The notes: a model not told the origin generated them from the letters alone. DNA of 64,000 bases from Phaseolus vulgaris (GCF_000499845.2 NC_023749.2:38616923-38680922), one strand, 5' to 3'. Shown: positions 1 to 11,166, counted from the first letter of the stretch. A program made the numbers and translations.

Positions 1-245
1 TTGTTGCTTGCGCGCAATCTGTCTGGTGGAGGTTCGAGTTCTTTGGTGGTTTTCTGCGAAGGTTTGCGGTGTTCTTGGGTTCTTGCGCAGTTTCTTGAGT
101 TTTCCCCGATTGATCGCTGATTTGTTCGTGGTTGAAGTGTTATTTGCTGTATTTCTGTGGTTCGCTGAAGTTAATGAGAAAGATGAGAAAGCAATCGTTC
201 CAGTCCCGTGGCTCCCGTCGCAGCTGAAGGCGACGCCGCAAGACC

Positions 246-3200
246 ATGGCGCAGATGGCAGAGATGATGCGCTCGTTGCAGGCAACTGTGGAAGCCTCGC
301 GCGTAGAGCAGGCGAGGATACATGAGGACCTGGTCGCCTCTCGCGCCAGGAACGAGGAGCTCAGCAAGGTAGCTGAGGAGCTGCGTCGAGCTCTTCAGGA
401 GCAGCAGGGTCGTTCTTCAGCTGAAGAGGTGGCACCGTCGACGCCACCTCGTGTTTTCCCAATGCCTTTCATTCAGGCGATTACCGACACGCCAATTCCC
501 ACGAGCGTGGTTCCGGTTAAAGCTGTTTTTACTGGCGTGGAGGATCTAGAGGCTCATCTGACCACGTTCCACACGCAGATGATGCTGTCGGGAGGGTCGG
601 ACGCCGTCTACTGTAAGATGTTCGTGAGCACGCTCCAGGGAACGACGATGGAGTGGTTTGTGAGCCTGCCTAATGGCCACATAACTAATTTTCAACAATT
701 CTCGAAAATCTTTGTCGAGCAGTATATTGTGAACAAGGCACCGCCCAGGGTGTCCTATGATCTGTATGATATAAGGCAGTACCATGGGGAGTCCCTCAGA
801 GACTACCTCAATCGCTTTGGAGCGCAGATGGTCAGATCGCCGGCCAAGGATGAAGAAATGCTGGTCTATGCCTTCAAGAAGGGCGTGCAGCCAGGGCCAT
901 TCTGCGAGGCCTTGATCAGGGCTCACCCAGCGACGTTTGCTGAAGTCAGGCGACTTGCGGTGGCCCATATCGCCGACGAGAGTGAAGTCGCCGAGAAGAG
1001 AGGCAGCGTGGCTCCCGCCAGGCCACGCGCCCAGACCAGGATCCAGCCACAGAGGGTGCTGGAAACGGCAGCGGCGGCCAGAAAAGACCAAAGGACTCGC
1101 TATCCTTACGATAGGAGAAATAAGGGAAGAAGCCAAGCGCGCCAACCGCCAGCACGCCAACAACCAGCACGCCGAGAGTACAATCGCCCGCCTAAGCACA
1201 AATTCGTCATGGGACTAGCGGACCTGATCGCTATCCCTAACATATCTGCTAGGTTGAAGGCGCCCGAGAAGGTGGGCGACAAGGTGCTGGGGTCAAAGCC
1301 GGACGTTTGGTGCGAGTTTCACCAGTGCTTTGGCCACAACCTGGACTCGTGTTTGTCTTTAGGATACCAGCTCGACGATCTGGTTAAGAGCGGGTTCCTA
1401 AACGACTATCTGCTGGACAGAAGGACCGGAGGAGCGTCGAGTTCCCAGCCGGCAGGTGGAGAAGCCCAGCAACACGAGATGCCTATCCATGGGGAGATCC
1501 ACACCATTGCAGGGGGTTTCTCAGGAGGTGGATGCACCGCATCGCAGAGGAAAAAGTACGCGCGATCGGTGATGTCAGTGGACATGTTTGAAGATCACTC
1601 GCCGGAAGTGGACATCACGTTCACCAAGGAGGATCTTCGGGACGTTGTGCCTCATGACAACGATCCCATTGTTATTTCGTTAATCACGGCGGGAAGGAAG
1701 GTCCATAGAGTTCTGGTGGACCAAGGAAGCTCGGCAGACGTAATGTTCTGGCCGACTTTCACGCAGCTGGAATTGCCCCTTGACCAGCTAAGGCCCTATG
1801 GAGGGTGCTTGTATGGGTTCGCTGGCGACCAGGTGGAGGTCAGGGGGTACATTGAGCTGAGAACCACGTTTACCGATGAGGCTGGGTCGAGGACGGAGAA
1901 AATCAAGTACCTCATCGTAAACGCCCCTTCAGCATATAACATCCTGTTGGGAAGGCCCACTCTTAACAGGATAGGCGCAATTCCATCGACTCGGCACATG
2001 AAGGTGAAGCTGCCGTCCATGGAAGGGGTGGTGATCACGATAAAGTCTGATCAGAAAGAAGCGAAAAAGTGCTATGAAAATAGCCTGAAAAATAAAAGAT
2101 CAGTGAGCTATGTAACGACCACCCCGCCTCCCGGCGTGAAGCCCAGACTGCCGGTAATAGAGGAGGCCGCCGGAAGGGATGTAGAGATGGTAGATGCTGA
2201 GCTGGGGGAGAGGAATGCTGGCCTGGAGGAAGAAGAGGCGCGGAATCGCCCTGAGGAAGCAAGGGAACTGGGAATCGCCAAGGCGGTGATCGCCAGAGAA
2301 TCCAGGCCCAAACCCGTCGAGCAGTGGCTCGAGAAGGAGATCGGGGGGAAAGTTTTCAAGCTCGGAAGATCTCTGGAGGTCGATCTCCAGGACCAGATCG
2401 CCAAGGTGATTGAGCAGCATCTGGACGCGTTTGCTTGGTCCGCTTCGGACATGCCCGGGATCGATCCCGACTTTTTGTGCCATCATCTGGCGATGGACAA
2501 CATGGTGAGGCCGGTGCGACAAAGAAGAAGGAAATTTAATGAAGAGAGGAGGCAGGCAATCAAGGACGAGACCCAGAAACTCCTCGCTGCAGGCCACATC
2601 AGGGAAGTCCAGTACCCTGAGTGGTTGGCAAATGTCGTGCTGGTAAAGAAGAGTAACGGGAAATGGCGCATGTGCGTCGATTTCACCAATCTGAACAAAG
2701 CTTGCCCAAAGGATTCGTATCCTTTACCAAGCATTGATGCCCTGGTCGATAGTGCTGCAGGGTGCAAGCTGCTGAGTTTCTTGGACGCCTTCTCGGGCTA
2801 TAATCAGATCAAGATGCATCCCATGGATGAAGAAAAAACAGCCTTCATGACGGAGAGGTCGTGCTACTGCTATAAGGTGATGCCGTTTGGGCTGAAGAAC
2901 GCAGGGGCCACGTACCAGAGGTTGATGGATCGAGTACTTGCACCGATGCTGGGAAGGAACGTGCAAGCCTACGTCGATGACATGGTCGTGACCTCGCAGG
3001 AGAAGAGCAAGCACGTAGCAGACTTGGAAGAATTGTTCACGACGATCGCCAAGTTTAAGTTGAAGCTCAACCCGGAGAAATGCATTTTCGGCGTGGAGGC
3101 TGGAAAGTTCTTGGGTTTTCTTTTGACTGAAAGGAGAATAGAGGCCAACCCGGACAAGTGTGCCGCCATCTTGGCGATGAGAAGCCCGGCTACAGTGAAA

Positions 3201-3743
3201 GAAGTCCAGCAGCTGACGGGTCGGATGGCGGCCCTATCTCGCTTCGTGTCAGCGAGCGGAGAAAAGGGACATCCCTATTTCCAATGCCTGCGGCGCAATA
3301 ACAAGTTCGCTTGGACGAAAGAGTGCGAGGAAGCTTTCGTCAAGCTGAAGGAATATCTGGCGAGCCCGCCGGTTCTGTGCAAACCACTGGCGGGAATCCC
3401 TCTCAGGTTGTATTTCGCTGTGACTGAGAGGGCGGTGAGTGCGGTGCTCGCCCAGGACCAGGATCAGGCTCAGAAGCCTATTTATTTTGTGAGCAAGGTG
3501 TTGCAGGGCCCAGAAACGAGATATCAGGCCCTTGAGAAGGCCGCGCTGGCTGTGGTGTTTTCGGCGAGGAGGTTGCGCCACTACTTCCACAGCTTCACAA
3601 TTCTGGTAATGACTGACCTGCCCATCCAGAAGGTCTTGAAGAAACCTGACGTTGCGGGAAGAATGGTGAAGTGGGCAGTGGAGTTGTCATTAAATATGAG
3701 CCTCGAGGCCCGATCAAGGGGCAAATCTTTGCAGATTTTGTAG
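246..3743 (+). pseudogene. Element A gag-protease-RT-RNase H (first pol segment)
   Basis: This 1165-residue frame carries gag, a CCHC-like finger (C356, 'WCEFHQCFGH'), an aspartic protease motif DQGSS at residues 492-496, reverse transcriptase with YVDD at residues 909-912, and the first RNase H. A coiled coil starts the gag. The ATG at 246 is the longest visible start, but element F has an upstream start at the matching place. In A the equivalent ATG at 174 is put out of frame by one extra A, so the native N terminus is probably damaged. The frame ends in a wrong-frame tail after 'VELS', where about 10 bases present in F are missing. The product would make and cut the element's particle and copy its RNA. 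Confidence 0.88.
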
Positions 3744-5617
3744 TCGAGCTCTCTTCAGAGGCGACGCGGGTTGAAGGAGACGACTTCCGTTGGGCACTCT
3801 CGGTGGATGGATCGTCAAACCAGCAGGGTAGCGGTGCTGGAGTCATATTGGAAGGACCCAACGGCGTGCTGATTGAACAATCTTTGAGGTTTGCCTTTAA
3901 AGCCAGCAATAATCAAGCAGAGTATGAGGCGCTGATCGCCGGGATTTTGCTGGCCAAAGAAATGGGGGCTAGGGTGCTGATGGCTAAGAGTGACTCGCTG
4001 CTAGTCACCGGGCAAGTAACAGGCGAGTTCCAGGCTAAAGATCCACAAATGGCGGCTTATTTGGCATATGTGCAGGAATTGAAGAGTTCCTTTGCCTCTT
4101 TTGAAGTAGTGCATGTGCCCCGAGAGCAGAATGCCCGAGCTGACTTGCTTGCTAAGCTCGCCAGTTCAGGCAAGGGGGGTAGGCAGAGGACGGTGATTCA
4201 AGAAACTCTGAAGACGCCGAGGGCATTTGTAGCAGATCACCTGGTCCTTCAGATAAGCAAGTCGACGGAGAGGGCAGCGAGAGGCCATAAGTCTTTGACG
4301 CAAGAAACCCTGAGATCGCCAAGAATTAGAGCATGTCGAGGAGAGAAGGTGGATGTGATGCAGGTCTGCGCCACCCATGAGCCAGACACTTGGATAACAC
4401 AGTACAAGCGGTGCTTGGCAGATGGTCTCCTCCCGCTAGATCCAACAGAAGCTAAGAAGGTAAAGAAAAATTCCAGCAAGTATACATTGATTGATGGCGA
4501 TCTGTACAGATTTGGGTTCACTCACCCACTCCTGGAGTGCATACACGGCGAGAAGTGCACGAGAATTATGGCAGAGCTCCACGAAGGAATATGTGGAAGT
4601 CACGTCGGGGGTCGAGCTCTGGCCGCAAGGACTCTCCGTGCAGGCTACTATTGGCCATCCATGAGAGAAGATTGCAAGAAGTATGCCCAGTGCTGCAAAC
4701 AATGCCAGCAGCACGCCGATTGGCACAAGGCACCTCCCGAGGAGTTGAAGTCGATCTATAGCCCTTGGCCGTTTCATACTTGGGGAATCGACATCCTGGG
4801 ACCTTTTCCACTGGCGATCAGGCAGATGAAGTACTTGGTGGTGGCGATCGAGTATTTCACCAAGTGGATTGAAGCAGAACTAGTGGCCCAGATCACCGCG
4901 CACAAGATCGAAGGTTTTGTATGGAAGAACATCGTGTGCCGGTTTGGAGTGCCTAAGCGCCTGGTGTCAGATAATGGGACGCAGTTTGCAAGCCACCTGT
5001 TGAAGAAGCTTTGTGAAGGGGTGGGAATTCAGCAAGTGTTTGCATCCGTCGAGCACCCTCAAACAAATGGCCAGGTGGAATCAGCTAATCGGGTGTTGCT
5101 GAGAGGGTTGAAGAGAAGGCTCGAGAAAGCTAAGGGAGGTTGGGCTGAGGAGGTACCCCGTATAGTTTGGGCGTACCACACCACCGAGCAGTCAGGAACC
5201 CACGAGACCCCGTTTAATTTGGTCTACGGGTGTGACGCCATGATTCCAGTGGAGATCCAGGAGAGCTCGCCGAGATTCCAGAACTTTGTAGAGGAAGACT
5301 CGAATGAAGAGAGAAGGCTGAACCTGGATCTGCTGGATGAAGTCAGGGAGGAGGCAAGGCTGAAGGCTGAGGCGTTGAAGAGAAGGGTCGAGCGAAGGTA
5401 CAATTCTAAGGTGATGCCAAGGCAGTTTAGAGAAGGCGATCTGGTGATGAGGAAGGCCCACCAGTACGAGATGGAGAATAAACTATCACCCAAGTGGACT
5501 GGACCGTTCAGAATAACCGAGGCACTCGGGAACGGAGCCTACCGCTTAGAGACGCTGGAAGGAGGGGCGATCCCTCGTACCTGGAACGCCACACACCTGA
5601 AGTTGTACTATAGTTAA
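3671..5617 (+). pseudogene. Element A second RNase H and integrase (frameshifted pol segment)
   Basis: Real homology starts near 3690, in a different frame from the upstream segment. It opens with a second RNase H domain ('LSVDGSSNQQGSGAG', 'REQNARADLLAKLAS'), the extra archaeal-type RNase H known from Tat elements. An integrase follows: an HHCC zinc region near residues 300-350, then catalytic D374, D434 and E470. The last two are 35 residues apart, as expected for a D,D(35)E integrase. The C terminus has a DNA-binding module ending near 'WNATHLKLYYS'. No further break is seen, so this half is well kept. It is separated from gag-RT by the small deletion near 3690. Confidence 0.88.
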
Positions 5618-5697
5618 GAGCTTTGTAAGTAAAGACAAACACAAATGTTATATTGCAATGTCTCTGTTAAAACAGTTTCAAGGGGGCACTCTTTTTT

Positions 5698-5733
5698 CCC
5701 TAAGGAGGGTTTTTAATGAGGCCACCCAATAAA
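5698..5733 (+). terminator. Stem-loop, T-run and AATAAA after pol of element A
   Basis: CCCT-AAGG-AGGG at 5698-5709 can fold into a 4-bp stem. It is followed by five T and then by AATAAA at 5728-5733, about 80-115 bp after the pol stop. The same arrangement sits after pol in F and B. It is probably the 3' end signal of the pol transcript or of an alternative short RNA. This is inferred from position and conservation only. Confidence 0.5.
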
Positions 5734-5864
5734 AGAAGAGTTTTCGAAGTATAAGGTGTTTCCAGATGGCATGTGTGCTATTTTCGAAAGTTTTGAAAAA
5801 AGACCTTGTCATTTGTACATGATTTGAGGCAAGAAAAGATATATCGCGTGCTTTCTAAAAATTT

Positions 5865-6535
5865 TAAAGTCCTCATCGTCTTTCGGCGATTGGAGGCACC
5901 AGTTAAGTTTTAAAGTCCTCATCGTCTTTCGGCGATTGGAGGCACCAGTTAAGTTTTTAAGTCCTCATCGTCTTTCGGCGATCGGAGGCACCAGATGGAA
6001 GACCTCAACGCCCTCGCGCGTTTTGAGGCAAGTTAAAAAGACCTCCTCGCCGTTGAGCGAGTGCAGGCGAGAAAGAGAAAAAGTCCTCCGTGTTTCTGGG
6101 AGCGAGAAGATGTAACTCCTGGGGCAATGTCGAGGCAAGTTAAAAAGACCTCCTCGCCGTTGAGCGAGTGCAGGCGAGAAAGAGAAAAAGTCCTCCGTGT
6201 TTCTGGGAGCGAGAAGATGTAACTCCTGGGGCAATGTCGAGGCAAGGTAAAGACCTCCTCGCCGTTGAGCGAGTGCAGGCGAGAAAGAAAAGGTCCTCAG
6301 TGCATCCAGGGGGGAGGAGATGTACACCCTGGGCAAGTTGAGGCACCAGACAAAGTCCTTCTCGCCGTCGAGCGAGTTAAGGCCATTTAAAGTCCTTCTC
6401 GCCGATGAGCGAGTTCAGGCGAGTAAAAGTCCTTATCGCCGATGAGCGAGTTTAGGCGAGTTAAAAGACCTCCTCGCTTGTATGCGGGTATAGGCAAGAT
6501 AAAATCCTTCTCGTCTTGAACGAGTTCAGGTATGG
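5865..6535. repeat. Array of short hairpin-forming repeats between pol and the antisense gene of A
   Basis: Three copies of a unit of about 45 bp (5867-5993) contain CTCATCGTCTTTCGGCGATTGG, which pairs ATCG with CGAT. Two copies of a 107-bp unit follow (about 6030-6245), then diverged units built on CTCGCCGNNGAGCGAG. Most units end in an 'aggc' block and start with 'aaagtcct' or 'aaagacct'. The array lies between two convergent genes. No protein is encoded; short reading frames on the minus strand here are products of the repetition. Confidence 0.8.
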
Positions 6536-7096
6536 CGAAGAGGGCGGAAGAAGCTTGAAAGGTGGCTAAGGTAGGTTCGAAGAGAACGCCTAGCCAGCCG
6601 GTCTTCAGCTCTGAAGTTCAGGGGGGTAAAGGAAGGTCCCAAAAGGCATTTCTGCCCCAGATAAAGAAATGACTGCCAAAGCATGAGGCTGGGAAAAACT
6701 GGTGTTACCAAGAGGTTTTGGCGATCGGGAAAAGTTCAAACGACGGCAAGAAGGTTGAAAGACTTGTTTGATAAAGCAGGTCGAATGGGACGTTGTTTGA
6801 ACCGATGATTAAGTTACAGTTTGTTGCTTGGAAGCTTTTTCTTATGATCAGGTTAGTGCCTCAAGGGTACAAGTTGTTTAAAGCGATTGTTGCTTAAGTT
6901 TGAATCGGCTCGAAGCAGTTACGCCAAAGGTCGTGTTTGCAAAATCGCTAAGTTAAACTCGGCAAAGTTAAACATTCAAAGAGGTTGAAAGCGCTCAAAA
7001 GGAGTCAGAAGGAAGAATATCCAAGTTTCGCTATTGAAATAAGTAACTGTTCAAAACACATATGCAAGAGTTTTTACAAGGTAAATACAAGTGAAT
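6536..7096. other. Spacer of element A, no gene seen
   Basis: AT-rich sequence between the repeat array and the 3' end of the antisense gene. Related sequence occurs at the same place in F (59441-60111). It presumably contains the 3' UTR of the antisense transcript. I see no conserved reading frame. Confidence 0.6.
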
Positions 7097-9732
7097 TTAT
7101 AAAGAAGCAGATGGGGTGGAATTGGTTGAGCCTTCGGCGGGAACGACCTTTCCATCTACTACTTCGTTGTTTAACGACACCATGCTGAGGTCAAGATCAG
7201 GGAATATGCATGCGAATTGTTCCCGAGCGGCATCAAATCCGGCAACCAGAATCTGAGCGGAGCTTAGCTTGAGTTCTTCAATTTGCCTTTGAAATTCTTC
7301 AACCTGTTGCTTAAGCTCCTTGTTCTGCTGCTCCAGCTCTTCGACTTGTTTTCGCAGTTGTTTGTTAGTCTCTTGAGCGTGGAGAAGGTCGTCAGTAACC
7401 TTCTTGGATTCAGCTTGAGCTTGGGCCAACTCGGCAGCCATTTTCCCCTTCTCCTTGTTTTCCTCGGCGAGATCAGCCATGGCGTCGTCTCTCGCTTTCT
7501 CTACTTGCCCAAGTAGCTTCTCGCGGTCGATTGACCTTTGCTCCAGTTTTTGTACCTTATCGGCATTAGCTTGAATGTGAGCCTCCAGGTCGCTCGCCTT
7601 GGTGCGCAGGGGCACGATTTTGCTTTCTAGCTCAACTTTCTCTTGGGCAAGTTCATGGACTTTGCGGCGAAGGTCAGCAGCTTCCTTGCGCGCTAGCCTA
7701 AGCTCGGTACTCAGGGCATCCTCTACTCGAGAATGTTCCATTTCCGCGAGTGTCAGGCTGAATGACACCTTCTCCACCTCGACCTTTATAGTGCTGTTTT
7801 CGGTCTTGAGGTTGTAGATATCATCCTGTAGCCGCCTGGTGGAGCTCTCCACAGCTCTCGTTATGATCGATGGGATATCCTCTGCAATGGTTTTGAGTTT
7901 GGCGGTCAGAGGTTCCCACATCCTTGTGACTTCAAGGGAAAGGTTGGATGCCTGGAGAGGCGCCAGGGGGGCTTGTGGAGGGTTCTCGCCGCCACCTTCT
8001 TTAGCAGGGTTTTCAATGTTTGCTTCCTGGCGTGGCGACGCAACCGGGGATTCGGTGATTAGAATTGGAGAAGTGTGAGCGACCTCATCCCCGATTGGAG
8101 CGATTCCTGCAGCCGAAGTGTTGGAAGGAGGGCCCCCTCCTGCTGATATATGCGGTGTAGAGGCGCTCGGGGGGTCCTCCAAGAAGTTTGGCTCTTGAGC
8201 CTCGACTGCTGGTGGCGCAGTGGCCAGTGGAGTTGCTTGGAATGGTGGTGAAGGGGCTCGTGGTGTTGGCGATGAGGGAGGAGGAGCAGGTGTTGATGGT
8301 GGTGTTGAAGCTGGAAGAGGGGGTGGGGCAGGTGGAGAAGGTGGTGCCACCCTTTTCCTCTTTGTAACGAGGCCATCCTCAGTGACCTCGTCGTCCTCTT
8401 CCTCTTCCTCTTGGACAACTTGGGGGGCTTTTCGCTTTGGCCTCTTAAGGACCAGTTTCTTTCGTTGGGTGGGCTCCTTCGGCGGTGATCGCCCATGGAT
8501 GATGGCCTTCTCGACCGCCGAGTTGGGCACCGTCTGGGAACCGGTCGCCAACCCGTGGTTGCGGGCGAGCGCCTTCAAGTCAGCGAGCATGTTCTTACCC
8601 AACATGGTATCTGCATGAAACGAAAGTGCATGAGTTAGCTCAAAGGGGAGAAAGATTAGTGTACAAGGCAGTGAAACAGCAAAAACAGGCATATGCAGAA
8701 AAGATAAAACCAAAGTCTTGTGTGTGTCGCACAAGACGCCCAGAAACAATATCAGAAGCAGTGTCAAGACAAGAGTGTAGCGTCCTAACCTATTTGGAAT
8801 TCCAACTGGTCCTCAAAGAACTCGAAGGAAATCAGGGTGGGGGTCAAGAATGTTATGTGGGCATCTGCCACCCTCTTCCAGAATAGGCAAAGGTCTCGAT
8901 CCAAAGCTCCCATGCTATCAGGACTTCTGGGCCTCCTGAAGCAGCTCTTGGACTCCTTTTTCCCCTTGTCCACCCAGTACAAGGGGAAACCGTCGAGAAG
9001 GGAAGTGTCTTTGTCATTTGCGCGAACCTGGATGAACTTCCCCTTCCAATCCTTGTACGACTGCTGGAAGATGGTGAAAATGGATCTCCCAGCAATGGCA
9101 TTCAGGCTGACCCACAGGCGATCTCCTGGGTGCTTGGCCTCAAACAGGAATAAAAACACGTCCACTGACGCGGGCAACCCCAGGTGGGCGCATGTTATCT
9201 CGAAGGCTCGGACAAACGCCCAGCTGTTGGGGTGAAGCTGGGCGGCAGCGATGTTGAGCTCGGTTAAGAGCTCCCTCTCAAATCGAGTAAGGGGGAACCT
9301 GAGTTTAACCTTCTTGAAGAAAGTGGTGTAGACGAAGCAGAAGGGCCCATCGGCGCTCACTTTGTCATCGGCGCACACTGGCAGAGCGGCGGGGCAAGGC
9401 AGCACCATCATTCTCTCATCGTGCTCCTTGTGAAACGATTGGTGGACCTCGTCCCCATTGGTCAGTCGCAGAACCGCTCCCGCAGTGTTCACCGACGAGG
9501 TTTCCTTTAAGAGGGTTGGGTTAGCCCATGGGTATAAAGCCTTGAAGTCTGGCAGAGGGATGGGGGCTCCTCCAGCGTTTGGTGGAGTCGCCTGGGCCAG
9601 AGCGGTTTGAGAAGATGCAGGCCTCACAGCCTGCGAAGAGGGAGCACCACGAACTTGCGTTGAGTCGTGTGCTTGTGGAGGAGGGTTTCGCGCTGATGGA
9701 GGGGGGTTCGGGGTGATCTTTGTGCGAGTCAT
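7097..9732 (-). CDS. Antisense gene of element A: gypsy-type transposase-like domain fused to coiled coil, two coding exons, intact
   Basis: Exon 1 is 9732-8790 (943 nt) and exon 2 is 8610-7097 (1514 nt). They are separated by a 179-bp intron, 8789-8611, with GT at its start, a pyrimidine tract and GCAG at its end. The joined length is 2457 nt, a multiple of three, giving about 818 residues. Exon 1 resembles the 'putative gypsy type transposon' family (PF04195) around 'AQLHPNSWAFVRAFEI'. Exon 2 starts near 'DTMLGK', has nuclear-signal-like 'KRPKRK' and 'TKRKR', a Pro-rich stretch, then about 250 residues of heptad coiled coil, and ends near 'VVDGKVVP'. No stop or frameshift is seen. The role is unknown. 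The start ATG at 9732 was chosen because a 3' splice site lies just upstream of it. Confidence 0.8.
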
Positions 9733-9740
9733 GATAGCAA

Positions 9741-10312
9741 CTGCAAAGGAAGAAGAAAGGAAAAACAATCAGGAGGGTTACAAAGGCTGACTCGATCATG
9801 GAAGGAAGGTGAAAGACGAACGAATGTGAGTTCGTTGCGACGATCGACAAAGCCCTAAGTTACGCAGAAGGAGAAATGGAAAAACAGCCCACAGCGTATG
9901 CACCAGACAGTTACAGGATGATGCAAATCGGTGAAAATGCAAGGAAACCCACCAGATGAAGGAAAGTAGTTACCTTTCGATGATCAGGAGAACGTTGAAG
10001 GGAGGTGGTGATCTAGAGCGTCGAGGAACGTCGAGAGTTTTCGCAGAAGGAAATAAGAGCGTATGCAAGTGTGAAGAAAGTGATGGAATAGTAGGAGCGT
10101 AAGGGGTTTAAGGGTTTTCGAAATAAGTTTGGAAGCGCTAACGGCAGATGAAGAGAGCCGTTCATGAAGCCACGTGTCGAACGATGCGCGAAGGGTTTGG
10201 TGGAGCGTCAGAGCAGCAGAAAGTACTATCGCTTGGAATTCTGCGTCCATGCCACGTAGACCGGTGTTAACGAAGGCTTTTTCAGTCTTTTCGCTAGACA
10301 AGTTTTCGCTTA
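9741..10312 (-). promoter_or_regulatory. 5' UTR intron and upstream leader of the antisense gene of A
   Basis: On the minus strand an intron runs from 9973 (GAAAG then GTAACT) to 9741 (CCTTTGCAG), just before the start codon. Upstream leader sequence extends towards the 3' LTR, so the promoter must lie between about 10000 and the LTR, or in the LTR read backwards. Element F has the same splice sites at matching places. No clear TATA box was identified for this strand. Confidence 0.6.
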
Positions 10313-10327
10313 AGACTGGGGGGCTTG
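10313..10327 (+). other. Polypurine tract of element A
   Basis: The purine-rich run 'aagactggggggcttg' lies directly before the 3' LTR. B and F have almost the same sequence there. It would prime plus-strand DNA synthesis. Confidence 0.75.
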
Positions 10328-11120
10328 TGTACCGCCCTGGTGGTCGGGTGCGATGACGTGGCACCCTGCTACAGTGTAGGCGTGTTGACAAGGCGCCAGG
10401 TTGGCAGTTAGGAAGGAAGTCGGGAGGCACGTGTAGTCGCCGATCGTTAAGTTGGCGTGTTCCGATTTCCAGTTTACCAGAATAGGCGATCGCCAGGTTG
10501 AGGATGAAGTCGCCAGATGTAGACTCAGGCAACCAGGCAGTCGGAGATCGCCAGAATAAGCACATCGCCGAAGACGAAGGAGAAGCAGATTATGAAGGCG
10601 GCCGGCGAGACCACAGGGAAGGTGTATGAAGGCCCTAACTCGCCAGTTTCAGTAGAGATCGCACTCCTGAGTTAGCTATGCGCTGGGCAGTACCATGCAT
10701 AGGTAACTTAGCCAAAATGAGAATAGAAGCAGCGCCAAGTCAGGGAGCCTCCAGATGATGGCACGTGTACGGTTGGATACGAGCCACGTGTTCAAGTCTG
10801 TAACTGCCAGGAGAGAGAAAATCACCAGGTATATAAGAGTTCTTAACAGATTTTCTAAGGTACGCGCGTTCAGTTCATACACTTTACGCTTGCGAGTGAC
10901 AGAGCTGTTTGTGAGAGAGAGTTTGCACGGTTCCAGTTCTTAGTATTTGGTGATACCGTCACTGACTTGAGCGTCGGAGTGCGATCGGCCGCAGCGGCGC
11001 CGTGTCGTTTCTTTGCAGGTTCTTGAGATAGATCTAGAGGAGGAACGGAAGTGAGAAGCGGCGCGCACGTCGATCCTTTGACGAGGCATTCTCCAGCGCT
11101 CCGGTCAACAGGCAGGATCA
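10328..11120 (+). repeat. 3' LTR of element A
   Basis: The LTR starts TGTACCGCC and ends GGATCA, 793 bp long. It is recognised by comparison with the 939-bp LTR of F at 50741-51679. A TATA box (TATATAAG) is at 10830-10837. The U5 block GACTTGAGCGTCGGAGTGC is at 10964-10982 and is shared with the B family. It is shorter than the F LTR because of internal deletions. Confidence 0.85.
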
Positions 11121-11166
11121 ATATTTGAAGATAAAATTCTTAATTTTTAAATTCTTTCTTTAATTG

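Larger units (their letters stand above)
1..11120 (+). mobile_element. Element A: Tat-lineage Ty3/gypsy retrotransposon, 5' LTR outside the window
   Basis: The window opens in the 5' leader, since bases 1-245 resemble the leader of element F after 51700. The order is gag, protease, RT, RNase H, second RNase H, integrase, spacer, a convergent antisense gene, polypurine tract and 3' LTR. Integrase last, two RNase H domains and an antisense gene before the 3' LTR are known features of the plant Tat lineage (the group with Grande and Retand). The LTR resembles that of F, so A and F are one family. At least one frameshift in pol makes this copy unlikely to be autonomous. The 5 bp after the LTR, ATATT at 11121-11125, would be the right target duplication; the left one is not visible. 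Confidence 0.9.

Noticed and set aside
546..1199. Long minus-strand frame opposite gag of A, with a similar one at 53843-54427 in F
   Set aside because: It lies fully within well-supported gag coding sequence on the other strand. It is kept open only by gag codon use; no start context, splice site or family match was seen.
5698..5733. Bacterial-type intrinsic terminator
   Set aside because: The stem plus T-run resembles one, but the context is a plant retroelement, so only a possible 3' end signal with AATAAA is proposed.
5965..6346. Minus-strand frames of 60-120 codons with repeated 'LPPRHCPRSY'-like text
   Set aside because: They are translations of the tandem hairpin repeats, with no support as genes.
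5865..6535. Regular repeats as a CRISPR array
   Set aside because: The units are tandem without unique spacers, each diverges, and the DNA is clearly plant nuclear.
8220..8618. Gly-rich plus-strand frame within the antisense gene of A (also 34252-34893 in B and 60962-61315 in F)
   Set aside because: It is the complement of the Pro-rich coding part of the antisense gene; low-complexity codons leave several frames open.
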